Shown here: positions 17,884 through 27,063 of the stretch, in pieces
Layout: each line of letters starts with the position of its first letter
How positions within the stretch are numbered: the stretch's first letter is position 1
DNA from: Haloactinospora alba
GTDB lineage: Bacteria; Actinomycetota; Actinomycetes; Streptosporangiales; Streptosporangiaceae
Length of the DNA: 64,000 bases
Direction of reading: 5' to 3'
Assembly: GCF_006717075.1 (NCBI RefSeq)
Contig: NZ_VFQC01000001.1
Coordinates: forward strand, 3,023,501-3,087,500
The notes under the pieces: model-generated
Databases searched by the model: none
The model's input: only the letters and a program-made list of their open reading frames with translations
Told to the model about the DNA's origin: nothing
Position numbers and translations under genes: made by a program

Positions 17884-20010
17884 CTACTCGTCCTCGGCCG
17901 GGTGGACATCGGCCGTTCCGGGACCGTGGTCGGGAAGCACCGACCGGGCGGTCGCCTCCCGGTGCAGCCGCAGGAACTCCAGGTGGCGCTCGTACTCGTC
18001 CAGCACGTTGGCGATGAGCTGCTCCTTGCTGCACCCCATCACGTCGTAGCCCTGGCTTCCCTCGGTGAGATACACCTCGAAACGCACGTAGGTGTCGCGT
18101 TCGGCGACCGAGCGCATGGCGAACGCCGGGGTGGGCATCTCGATCGGCCAGACCCGGTAGCTGAACTCTTCCTCCTCACCCATGGGAACCCGCAGTTCCA
18201 CGTGCGCGAGTCCGACGTCCTCGTCCGTCTCCTCGGTCACCGACGCCTCCACGCCCTGGTTGCGCAGCTCTTCCGCGACCTCCCGCAACGCGGGGCGGCA
18301 CACCTCGTCGATGAACCTGGCGGCTCCCCGCCTGCCGGGGAAGCTCATCGCCCGCGCCAACCGCTGACGCCAGTTCCGGCCCGTTCCCGGACCGCCCGGT
18401 CCCCGTTCCGGCATCGCCGGCGAAAGCGTGACCTGGGAGGCCTCCCGGCGGAACTGCTCCACCCGCAGGGCCTTGTACAACCCCCAGATGATGAGCAGCA
18501 TCACGAACGAGAACGGCAGCCCCATGATGATGGTGGCGTTGGTCAGCGCGTCCACACCGCCGACGAGGAGCATGGCGATCGTCAACAGCCCGGTCGCCGC
18601 GGCCCAGAAGATGCGCAGCCACGGGGTGGCGTCCGTGAGCGGGGTCGACAGGTGGGAACTGAGGTTGCCCATGACCAGCGCGCCCGAGTCCGCCGAGGTG
18701 ACATACAGCAGCAGCCCGACGAACGTCGCCAGCCCCGCGCTGAACGTCACTGCCGGATACTGGGACATGAGCGCGTAGAACCCCTGTTCGGGCGTGTTCA
18801 TGGCGGTCTGGCCGAACTCGGTGTTGCCCTGCCGCACCACGCCCAGCGCGCTGTTACCGAATACCGACAGGAACGTCAGCGTGTACAGCAGCGGCACCAT
18901 CAGCGTCGCCGCGACGAACTGCCGGATGGTGCGGCCGCGCGAGATCCGGGCGAGGAACATCCCCACGAACGGGGCCCAGGCGATCCACCAGGCCCAGAAG
19001 AACAGGGTCCAGGCGTTGAGCCACGCGGTCGGCTGGTCGTAGGCGAACGTGTTCAGCGTCATCGAGGGGAAGCGGCTGAGGTAGTCGCCGATGTTGAGCA
19101 CGAGGGCGTTGAGCAGCCGCACCGGGCTGTCGAAGACGAGCACGTACAGCACCAGGACGATGGCCAGCACGACGTTGAGCTGGGACAACCGCCTGATCCC
19201 CCGGTCGACACCCGCCACCGCCGACACCGTCGTCATGGCCACCGCGAGCAGAACCAGCCCGACCTGGGCCGGGACACCTTCGGGCACGTTGAACAGGAAG
19301 TTCAACCCGTAGTTGAGCTGCACCACGCCGATCCCCAACGACACGGAGATCCCGAAGATCGTGCCGATGACGGCCGCGAGGTCGACGGCGTCCCCGAGCC
19401 GGCCGTGCACACGCTTGCCGATCAGCGGGTACAGGGCGGAACGGATCGCCAGCGGCAGGCGGTAGCGGAACGCGAAGTAGCCGAGCACCATGCCCATCAG
19501 CGCGTACATCGCCCAGCCGGTGATGCCGTAGTGGAACAGCGTCCACACGACACCCTGCCGTGCCGCCTCGATGGTCTGCGGCTCGCCCTCCGGCGGAGCG
19601 AGGTAGTGGGTGACCGGCCCGGAGACGGAGAAGAACATCAGGTCGATGCCGATGCCCGCCGCGAACAGCATGGCGGCCCAGGCGAACACCCCATAGTCCG
19701 GGGTGGAGTGCTGCGGCCCGAGCTTGACCGTGCCGTACTTGGAGGCGGCGACGAACACCACGAACACCAGGTAGAAGGTGGCGACGAGGAAGTAGTACCA
19801 GCCGAACCCCTCGGAGATCCAGCCGACCACCGTTCCGATGGTGGTCTCGGCCCCTGTCGGCGTGATGATCGCCCAGATCGACAGCGCGAGGATCAGCACG
19901 GACGAGCCGAAGAACACGACGGGTTTGAGTCGGCCCCTGCTGTCCCGCCTCTCCCCGGTCTCCGATGTTTCCGGGCCCGCTGCGCTACCGTCAGCCCCGT
20001 TGGTGGACAT
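17884..20010 (-). CDS. betT: BCCT family transporter (betaine/choline/carnitine type)
   Basis: A 708-residue, 12-helix sodium- or proton-coupled carrier for compatible solutes such as choline or glycine betaine. The Trp-rich BCCT signature FFWAWWIAWAPFVGMFLARISRGRTIR lies near residue 340, and the helix bundle ends near residue 525. A ~170-residue cytosolic C-terminal extension follows, as in BetT-type osmoregulated members. The ATG at 20010 was chosen because GGAGAGGTGAGG precedes it and the conserved family start follows; the open frame continues 390 codons upstream without protein-like content. A 106-bp inverted repeat lies 320 bp upstream. Confidence 0.9.
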   Translation of the reverse strand: MSTNGADGSAAGPETSETGERRDSRGRLKPVVFFGSSVLILALSIWAIITPTGAETTIGTVVGWISEGFGWYYFLVATFYLVFVVFVAASKYGTVKLGPQHSTPDYGVFAWAAMLFAAGIGIDLMFFSVSGPVTHYLAPPEGEPQTIEAARQGVVWTLFHYGITGWAMYALMGMVLGYFAFRYRLPLAIRSALYPLIGKRVHGRLGDAVDLAAVIGTIFGISVSLGIGVVQLNYGLNFLFNVPEGVPAQVGLVLLAVAMTTVSAVAGVDRGIRRLSQLNVVLAIVLVLYVLVFDSPVRLLNALVLNIGDYLSRFPSMTLNTFAYDQPTAWLNAWTLFFWAWWIAWAPFVGMFLARISRGRTIRQFVAATLMVPLLYTLTFLSVFGNSALGVVRQGNTEFGQTAMNTPEQGFYALMSQYPAVTFSAGLATFVGLLLYVTSADSGALVMGNLSSHLSTPLTDATPWLRIFWAAATGLLTIAMLLVGGVDALTNATIIMGLPFSFVMLLIIWGLYKALRVEQFRREASQVTLSPAMPERGPGGPGTGRNWRQRLARAMSFPGRRGAARFIDEVCRPALREVAEELRNQGVEASVTEETDEDVGLAHVELRVPMGEEEEFSYRVWPIEMPTPAFAMRSVAERDTYVRFEVYLTEGSQGYDVMGCSKEQLIANVLDEYERHLEFLRLHREATARSVLPDHGPGTADVHPAEDE

Positions 20011-20330
20011 GCCCTCACCTCTCCTCCGTACGGCGCCGGTAGCGCCCCACTGTGTCTGGCGAGACCGGTCTGATGCCAGGCGGGAAGCCGGCGTTTTCCG
20101 TGGGAGCCCCGCTACCGGCGGATGGAGGTCCTCGCGGGCGCCCCGAGCGCCACGGGCTCCGCGAGGGTGTTCACCGTCTCCCCTCCGGCGCGGTGCCGTG
20201 CAGCGACCTCCCCACCGCTCTCCCGGCAAACCACCGGCCCCCACTGTGTGGGTGGACGCTAGCCAGTCTTGAGCCTGCGAGCGCTCTCGTCCAGAACCGT
20301 TACCTCCGTGTTGGCCACGAGCACTCAGGG

Positions 20331-20436
20331 GCATCGGGCAGGAGTGGCGGCAGGATCCGAGCACGGGGCCGGCACGCTTCCGGAGCGCTCCCCCCCCCGC
20401 ATGCTCGGATCCTGCCGCACCGGAACTGTCCGATGC
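20331..20436. repeat. Long inverted repeat with poly-C loop upstream of the BCCT gene
   Basis: GCGGCAGGATCCGAGCA (20347-20363) pairs perfectly with TGCTCGGATCCTGCCGC (20402-20418), and an outer arm GCATCGG (20331-20337) pairs with CCGATGC (20430-20436). The 38-nt loop contains nine consecutive C. It lies in the 518-bp gene-free interval 20011-20528, 91 bp past the stop of the 20529 gene and ~320 bp upstream of the BCCT start. It may be a terminator of the former, or a structured leader or operator of the latter. Confidence 0.7.
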
Positions 20437-20528
20437 CGGCCACGGAACAGGACATGACGTTCGGCCTCTTCGTTCGCGTGGGTATCGAACCGGGCGCCGC
20501 ACCCGTCCCGTACGCGGGTCCGGGACGC

Positions 20529-22190
20529 TCAGCCGTGCCGTGCTGACCGGCGACCGGCGGGCAGTGGGCCGGTTCCCTCGGTGGGGGTGTGGCCGAGGAG
20601 TTGTTGCACCGCGGCCAGCTCGCGATCGGCCCGCTCCGTGCTCTGGGCCAGCCGGGCGCGGATGTCCTCGGCCCGCTCCAGCTCGGTGCGAACCCGCTCG
20701 CGCGCCTCGCGCAACGCGGTGGCGTGCTCCTCCTCGGACATGTCCTGCTGGGCGTCGCGGTAGTAGAACACGCAGCAGGCGCCGAAAGCGATCAGAGCGA
20801 GCACCCACGCTTCCGACGCCCCTCCCGTGGCTATCCCTAACACCGCCAGCAGAACCGCCACACCCAGGAACACGTAGGTGAGGTTTCGGTATATGGGGTC
20901 GCGTTCGGGTTCCGCCCCGGCCACCAGGTAACGGGCGGCGTTCTCCCTCCCCTCCTCGCCGTCCCGCAGCGCGACCTCCGTCTCGCGGTCGTGCGCGGCG
21001 ACGGTGACGTGCTCCGGCCCGGCCGGTTCCTTCGCGCGTTGCGCCAGCCGTTGGGCGGCCCCGACGATGCGCGGGGAGAACAACCGCACCGCGAACGCGT
21101 GCCGCTCCGGAGGCGCGTCCGGTTGCGCGTAGTCGCGGCCGAGTATCTCGTCGGCCGTTCCCACCGTGTCGGTCCACGTGTCCGGTTCGGGTTGCTCACT
21201 TCTGGGCACCCCGTTGGCCAGAGCCGAACGCAGGTGGGAGCGGCGGTGCAACAGCGGGATCTCCTCGGTGTACCCCTCGTGCACCAGCAGTTCCAGGGTG
21301 CGGGTGGCGAACGGGTCCACCGGCGGCGGCTCTCCGCTGGTGGTGGCGCTGCGCTCCACCCACACGCGCAGCGCGGTGAGGCGTTCCACGGCGGTCAGGC
21401 GCTCCACCGCCTCCTCCTGGTTCTCCAGCCCCTTGGGTACCGGGGGAAGTTCGACCGGCCCGCCGGCCCTCTCCCACGCATCGTCGTCCTCTCCGGTCGT
21501 GGAGGTGTGTTCCAGTACGGCGCTGATCCGCCGTGCCGCGGTCTCGCGCGCGTTGCCGCCCAGGTGGCCGTCGGCCGCCAGCAGCCACAGCGCCCGCTGG
21601 TAGCGCACGACCTCACCGGAGAGGTCACCCAGCAGCTCGTCCAGGAACTGGTCGGCGAAACCGGGGGCGTTCCCGGTTCCGGTGACCGCGTTCGCCAGGA
21701 CAGCGAACACCAGTGCCCGGGTGGCGTCGCGGCGCGCAGCGGTGGAGAAGCCGCGTTGCAGTCCGGCCTTGTCCCCGGACAGTGCGGCGTGCAAACCGCG
21801 GGTGGCGGGAACGAGCCAGTACCCGGACACATCCTCCAGTTCCAGGTCCTCGGGGACCTCCCCGTCCAGCAGCAGCGCGGCGCGGCTGCGGGCCCATACG
21901 CACCGGGGGAACATCGCGAGGCGTTCCCGCACGTCGCTGAGTTCGACGAACGTGTTCATCGCGGTGAGCTGCTGTTCCACCGAGCTGCGGAACTCACCCA
22001 GCTCGGAGCTGAGCCGTTTCCGTTCCTCGTCCAGCGCGGTCAGCCACTCGTTCTGCCAGTGGTCGACGCGGCGCCCGCCCCAACTGTCGTCGCTGGAGAA
22101 GAACGGGATCTCGATGAACTCGTCCGGCATCAGCGGGCTGTCGCCACCGAAGCTCACTCCGCCGTCAGCGCCGCCTCCGGAAACGTCCAT
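20529..22190 (-). CDS. Coiled-coil membrane protein of unknown function in T7SS-like cluster
   Basis: A 553-residue protein I do not recognise. The N-terminal 50 residues are acidic, followed by a predicted coiled coil (about residues 50-90, WLTALDEERKRLSSELGEF...), a largely helical middle domain, two adjacent hydrophobic segments (about residues 443-480), and a C-terminal charged coiled coil (residues 485-535). So it is probably anchored by a helical hairpin with both ends in the cytosol. The ATG has GGAGATC upstream. It is the last gene of a run of four same-strand genes that begins with a WXG100-like protein, so it may be an accessory of that secretion substrate. Confidence 0.7.
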   Translation of the reverse strand: MDVSGGGADGGVSFGGDSPLMPDEFIEIPFFSSDDSWGGRRVDHWQNEWLTALDEERKRLSSELGEFRSSVEQQLTAMNTFVELSDVRERLAMFPRCVWARSRAALLLDGEVPEDLELEDVSGYWLVPATRGLHAALSGDKAGLQRGFSTAARRDATRALVFAVLANAVTGTGNAPGFADQFLDELLGDLSGEVVRYQRALWLLAADGHLGGNARETAARRISAVLEHTSTTGEDDDAWERAGGPVELPPVPKGLENQEEAVERLTAVERLTALRVWVERSATTSGEPPPVDPFATRTLELLVHEGYTEEIPLLHRRSHLRSALANGVPRSEQPEPDTWTDTVGTADEILGRDYAQPDAPPERHAFAVRLFSPRIVGAAQRLAQRAKEPAGPEHVTVAAHDRETEVALRDGEEGRENAARYLVAGAEPERDPIYRNLTYVFLGVAVLLAVLGIATGGASEAWVLALIAFGACCVFYYRDAQQDMSEEEHATALREARERVRTELERAEDIRARLAQSTERADRELAAVQQLLGHTPTEGTGPLPAGRRSARHG

Positions 22191-22290
22191 GGGGGATCTC
22201 CATCATGGGGTAGGGGGTATCCGCATCCGGAAGGTGATGCGGGGAAACACGGGGATGCTAGCGGTGGGACACGGAAACCGGACGGTGGGG

Positions 22291-22776
22291 TCACGGATCA
22301 CCGTCGCGTTCCGCATTGTCCTGTTCGTATGGCTCCGAGCTACCCGTGGATTCCTGCGTCGCGGTACCGGAATGAGGCGGAACCGATGACATCGGAGTCC
22401 CCTCACCATCCGCGTTCCCCCGGAACAAGGCTCCCATGGACTCCGTCCAGTCCCGCGGCCACCGCAGGATCGTCACCGTCGTGATGACTGCCGTAGGGAA
22501 ACCGACCAACATCGCCCACGACATCCGCTGCGCGCGGTGCGCGTCACAGATATCGTTCGCGTCGTTATCCAGCATCATATCCTCAGGAACAGTATCCCAT
22601 GCGCGGTATATATTTTCTTTTGTTCCAGCACTGATCGCCGGAGAACAGACAAGACCTCCATCCTCGGGGTCAAAATTACCTTGATATCCTGGCGGAGAAC
22701 TCGACAGCAAATAGACAAAAAAGGAAAACCCGACAAAGGAAATCAAAGCAGAGACCAATGAAGCGATGTGTTTCAC
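22291..22776 (-). CDS. Small two-helix membrane protein
   Basis: A 161-residue protein with hydrophobic helices at about residues 5-27 and 88-106, separated by an extracytoplasmic loop with two Cys (VCSPAIS and ICDAHR), followed by a Ser/Glu-rich cytosolic tail. Unknown function. An ATG (22779) and a GTG (22776) are adjacent; the GTG has the better spacing from the near-perfect AGGAGGT, so it is preferred. The 5' half lies in an AT-rich island and the 3' third is GC-rich, so the composition boundary (near 22550) is inside this gene. Confidence 0.65.
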   Translation of the reverse strand: MKHIASLVSALISFVGFSFFVYLLSSSPPGYQGNFDPEDGGLVCSPAISAGTKENIYRAWDTVPEDMMLDNDANDICDAHRAQRMSWAMLVGFPTAVITTVTILRWPRDWTESMGALFRGNADGEGTPMSSVPPHSGTATQESTGSSEPYEQDNAERDGDP

Positions 22777-22810
22777 CATTACCTCCTAGGTATATTTAAA
22801 TAAAATATAT

Positions 22811-25283
22811 CTATTCTTCTTCGATTCCGTTTTGGTTTTCATAGTCTGGCTTATTTCTTGCTCTATATCTATCTGTTACTTCATCGTATTTATTTCCGTG
22901 ACTTTCTTTATACAAAGAAAAATACTCACTCGCGTTCATTTCTCTATCTGAGAAATTTATTTTCTTTCCTTCTAATGCTTGATTTATCCCGCTATCCAGA
23001 TCCCCTAGTTTATCCTTGTCTTGTTCATGCTCTCCTGACATGACATAGGTCATTCCATTTTTATCTTTTGTTGTCAAACCTTTATCCTCCAACTCCTTCA
23101 TTTCTATGTCCCCATTTTTTTCCATCGATGAAAGTAACTGCAAAGCAAAATTCCTTTTTGCCGTACCTGCATCTTTAGATGCGATGGGTTCATATTCATT
23201 TACATTTGATTTTGTCTCCTCAGACATATTATCCAAAGACATAGAAATACTGTCTTTTGCAATGCTTTTAGCTGCCTCTGCAACAGCTCCCCCAATAGGA
23301 TTATTTTCTGCCCCTCCCTGAATCGCAGATATAACAGCATTAGCAAACATCTTAGCTCCATTCGCCTTGCTCTTTGACAAACTTTCTTCCGCATCGGAAG
23401 TACTATTTTCTCTATCCATGGCTTCATTTGTCAAAGAGGAATCAATCAGAGCTTGAATCTTCCCATTCCTTGATGCTGCATCATAGGCATCCCCTGAAGT
23501 CATATTTTCATAATCTACAATATTACTCATTCTATAAGCCTCTGTCTCTGCTACCATAGTCTCCCTTGAATCCTCGTCTCCTGCAATAAACTGCATAAAT
23601 CTTACTCTTGCCCTATCGGGTATCTCTAAATCTTCTCCCTTATAAGAATAGTCATCCGAACTCTTCTGATGCGAAAAATCTTCTATGTAAGAGGAATATA
23701 TACCCAAATAACTGTCAGCTATTTCAGGGTTCAACCGAGTAAATGTTATATCATCCTCTCCATTTAATGAATGTCCAGTTTCCGTTAGGTTTACAAATCT
23801 TTCATTAGTGGAAACCATAGATTCTATAAGACTTGCAGCTGCCTCACCGGCCCTTTTAGCCTCCTCAGGATCATCACTATCGGCATCACGTGCGATCCAA
23901 TCCGTAAGACCCCTCAACTCTTTCCCATCATCTTTCCAATCATAAGTATAAAGAGTCTCCAAAACATCAGCAGTATTTATTTCACCATTTTTAGGATGCT
24001 TATAATCTACTTCCTCACCATTTTCATCTTCCATTTTTCCAGTTAAAATTATGTGATTCGCTTTTTCGTTCCTGGTGGCACCATCAATAAGGGACCCCAA
24101 AACTTTCTCGTTGTTTTTCCTGTCAATGTCATAATCTTTACCTTCTATGCTATCCATTTTTTCAATTGCTTCAGGAATTGTTAGTGTGATATTTGCTGAA
24201 AGAACCTTTCCTCCCTGGATTCCATCACTACTGGTGTTGTCAAACAGATTTCCTAATTTTTTTTGCATCTGCAACCCAATCATCATATTCATGTCTTTCG
24301 GTAGTCGAAGGGCTCCGAGGTTCATCTGGCCCTTCGGCCACTCTTTTTATGCTCTGTGGAATATCATCATAAGAACCACCCAATTCCTCATCAGAGAGAG
24401 CAAGAACAGCACTTGCTATTCCTTCTTTGAATTTCCTATCACCGGAATTTGCCACATCAAGGATTGAGCGATCATATGACCCTTCATCAACGCCAAATAC
24501 AAGTTTATCCATATAACCAATCTCAGCTTTAGTTAGCTCTCCGCCATTCTGTTGTTTATAAGCAATCCTTTCTTTTAGTATATTTAGATTTTGCGCAAGA
24601 CCAGGAGGAAAATTATCTATTTCTTCTAAATCTTTGTCTTTTTTCTCTATATATTCATTTATCTTTTCCGCATCCTTTCCTCCCTGTTTTTTGTCTATTG
24701 GTATGGGCTGCTCCGCTCCCTTGAGGTTGAAGGGAGCCCATTTGAGAGCGCCGTCGTCGATCAGGTTCTGCACGTTCTCCTGGGTGGGTCCTTCCTTGAG
24801 TGCGTCAGTGTGCTCGTTGGCCCGTTCCACGAGCTTCGTCCAGTGGTCGTGGGCCTGACTGTTCAAAGACTCGGCCGTATTCTCCCGAGCGTTCAGCAGG
24901 GCTTTGTCCGCACCGATACCCCCCGCTCCCTGCGTGTTCTCCATGTCGACGCCAAAATTATCCTTCCTCTCTTCGTCCCACTCGTCCTGGAGTTTCTCGA
25001 TCTTTGACTCGTAGGAACGGACGTCAGAAGCCCATCTCCGCGCTATCTTGCTGGCATAGATACACGCGAAAACGGCGTCTCCCCATGCCTCACGGTTCCG
25101 TTCTGCTACGCCTCGGATTCCTTCGGATACCATCTCAGAGAACTCTTTCGCGGAGTCGTTGAACTGCGAGTTCAAGTCCCCTGATTTTCCGGTGATACGC
25201 TCCGCTAGACCCTCGAGCTCGTCGGCCTGGTCCTCCAGCGCCTCGGGCTTCGCGTCACACTCTTTCGGCGAAAAACTGTTCAT
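22811..25283 (-). pseudogene. TPR-repeat-region protein (T7SS-associated), interrupted at an A8 tract
   Basis: Two overlapping frames together encode one ~823-residue protein. The first part (347 residues, 25283 to 24240) begins MNSFSPKECDAKPEALEDQA with a helical, WXG100-like N-terminal module; the second part (to 22811) continues through helical sequence. At 24257-24264 the plus strand has eight T (A8 in the mRNA). Seven A would give a continuous DWVADAKKLGNLFDN, whereas eight gives an early stop after KKIRKSV. The gene may be a pseudogene, a sequencing artefact, or expressed by transcriptional slippage. The family is annotated as TPR repeat region-containing protein and is usually found with WXG100-like proteins. 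The first ~186 codons are GC-rich, the rest AT-rich. The start has GGGGAGAACCGGG upstream. Confidence 0.75.
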
Positions 25284-25326
25284 CCCGGTTCTCCCCTAGC
25301 GACAGGTTGTACAGTAGGACTCCTCA

Positions 25327-25656
25327 TCACCTGATATTGATATTTCTGCTGAGTCCGTACCTCGCACCGCTGTACTTGTTCGCGTTCTCGTTGTCGGTGT
25401 TGGCACCTTCCGCGGCGCCGGACTGCACGTTCTCCGCCAGGTCCAGGCCCTGTTTCTCCACGGACGACATTTGGTTGCTCTGCTTGTCGGCGAACCCGTT
25501 CCAGCCGGACACACCCGGCTCGCTTCCGGAGGCCGCTTTCGCTGCCTGCAACGCGTCCGAGAAATCGAGTTCCAAATCGCGGAATCCCGCTGCGAGCGAT
25601 TCCGCTTCCTTTCCCTTCTCCTGCGCGGAGTCCGGGTTCATACCGATGTCGCCCAC
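25327..25656 (-). CDS. WXG100-like/ESX secretion-associated small protein
   Basis: A 109-residue helical protein, size and character of type VII secretion substrates or chaperones: SGWNGFADKQ provides the central Trp-x-Gly-like turn (WNG) between two predicted helices, the first from FRDLELDFSDALQAAKAA, the second from SNQMSSVEKQGLDLAENV. The GTG at 25656 is preceded by AAGGAGTGCTCC at good distance; an ATG five codons in is the alternative. It lies 43 bp upstream of the TPR-repeat-region gene and is probably co-transcribed and co-secreted with it. No EccC or other ESX machinery is in the window. Confidence 0.7.
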   Translation of the reverse strand: MGDIGMNPDSAQEKGKEAESLAAGFRDLELDFSDALQAAKAASGSEPGVSGWNGFADKQSNQMSSVEKQGLDLAENVQSGAAEGANTDNENANKYSGARYGLSRNINIR

Positions 25657-26079
25657 GGAGCACTCCTTCCTCTGGTTCCTCGTAGCCGCAGCGCGCTCGG
25701 ACGAAAGACACAAAGCTCCGCCCGGCCAGGCGATGTTACCAATGCGAGGAAACCGGGAATCAGATGCGAAATCGATATTTTCCCTGGCCAGGAAGGAACG
25801 GAATGGTTCGGGTCCGTGAATGGATGCACGGCCGGTTCCGGCCACGGCTGTGACGGCGGCCGGAACCACGGAAGCGAACGGGAAGCTCCCTGCGGAAGGG
25901 GAGGGATCGGGACACACCCGGCCGGGTTCGTACGGCCGCGCGGGTGGCCACAGGACGCCAGTGGCCGCGTCCGAGGGGCACCAGCCGCCTCGTACGTATA
26001 CCTTCCCGCGTCGCGTGTGTCTCCCGGTGGTGGCCGCACGCGCCTGCCGCGCGGCCGCCACCGGGGAAGACCAGGGGTG
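25657..26079. other. Gene-free interval upstream of the T7SS-like cluster
   Basis: 423 bp without a credible gene. It contains the terminator of the Spo0M gene (listed separately) and a second stem-loop, GGTTCCGGCC (25834-25843) with GGCCGGAACC (25858-25867), about 180 bp upstream of the WXG100-like start. The promoter of the cluster should lie here; I cannot single out boxes. Confidence 0.5.
26023..26065 (-). terminator. Spo0M terminator hairpin
   Basis: CCCGGTGGTGGCCGC (26023-26037) pairs with GCGGCCGCCACCGGG (26051-26065) over 15 bp with one G-U pair and a 13-nt loop, starting 15 bp past the gene's stop. Confidence 0.7.
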
Positions 26080-26856
26080 TTACAGAAGGGGACGGTCGCC
26101 GACGACCGAGCCGAGGTAGTCGTTCAACTGGTGAGCCAGCCCGTTCGCCTCTACAGTGCCGTGCTCGATACGCATCCGCTTGAAGGAGTCCCGCCCCTCG
26201 GTGAACAGGCCCCCCTTCTTGTCCAGCTCCAGAATGAGGTCGCACGCGCGCTCGTCGGTGATGAACGTGACCTCGAGTTCGTTGAGCCCGGCGTAACCGC
26301 TGGGGGCGCGGTACTCGACCTCCTGGTAGAACGGCAGCTTCTGGCTGGTGTCGCGGATCCTTCCCCGCTCGCAGTCGGCCTTCATGAACCTGAACCCGAG
26401 CATGCTCACCGCGTCCAGGATGATGGTCTGGGTTTCCATGGCGTGCACCGACACCGGGTCCAGGTCGCCGGGGTCCACCCCGCCCGCCACGTGCAGCTGG
26501 GTGTTCAGCCCCACGTGCATGCCCGTGAGGTGCTGGCCCCGGTAGGCGGTCAGCGGCGCCTCCCACGGCACCGGAAGCTCGAACGGTACGTGCACATGGG
26601 CGTCGGCCTGCAGCTGCAGCTCCCCGCCGATGCGCGCCCGCGCGAACTCCAGGTTCTGGCTGTGTTCGGCGTCGCCGTGCTCCACCTCGGCGCGCGCCTG
26701 CAGCCCGACCGTCAGTTCCTGGATGTGCTGGTCCACCGAACCGCCGTTGATGTACACGTCGCCCTGCAGCACCCCGCCGGGGACGGTGTTGGGGTCGCGC
26801 AGCACCGTCTCCACCGAGGCGTTGCCCAGCCCCAGGCTCGCCAGAATACGTTTCAC
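26080..26856 (-). CDS. Spo0M/SpoOM family sporulation-control protein (arrestin-like)
   Basis: A 258-residue protein of two arrestin-like beta-sandwich domains. Conserved features of the Spo0M family are visible: MKRILASLGLGNASVETVL at the N-terminus, GGVLQGDVYINGG near residue 27, and FELPVPWEAPLT near residue 93. In Bacillus Spo0M affects sporulation phosphorelay activity; the role in actinomycetes is not settled. It stands alone with its own terminator and is divergent from the STAND-like gene at 27064. Full length for the family. Confidence 0.9.
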   Translation of the reverse strand: MKRILASLGLGNASVETVLRDPNTVPGGVLQGDVYINGGSVDQHIQELTVGLQARAEVEHGDAEHSQNLEFARARIGGELQLQADAHVHVPFELPVPWEAPLTAYRGQHLTGMHVGLNTQLHVAGGVDPGDLDPVSVHAMETQTIILDAVSMLGFRFMKADCERGRIRDTSQKLPFYQEVEYRAPSGYAGLNELEVTFITDERACDLILELDKKGGLFTEGRDSFKRMRIEHGTVEANGLAHQLNDYLGSVVGDRPLL

Positions 26857-27063
26857 TGTGGTGTCCTTTCGTGTGTGCGGGTCCGGCTCTCGTCACTGGG
26901 ACGTTCCGGCCCCACTGGCCGTTCCGGCACTCCCGAGTGTGGCGGAACAACCAGCCGCGTCGGAACGTCGGGTTTTCCCGACCGGTGCCCCGGTGTCCGC
27001 GCCCCGGTGGGGGATACTGGAAGCGACGCGGACTCCGGCACGATCGCAGGAGAAGCACCGACG

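Noticed and set aside
17884..21177. A 1097-codon open frame including the BCCT gene
   Set aside because: The upstream 389 codons are Arg/Gly-rich shadow sequence; the true start with a good ribosome-binding site is at 20010.
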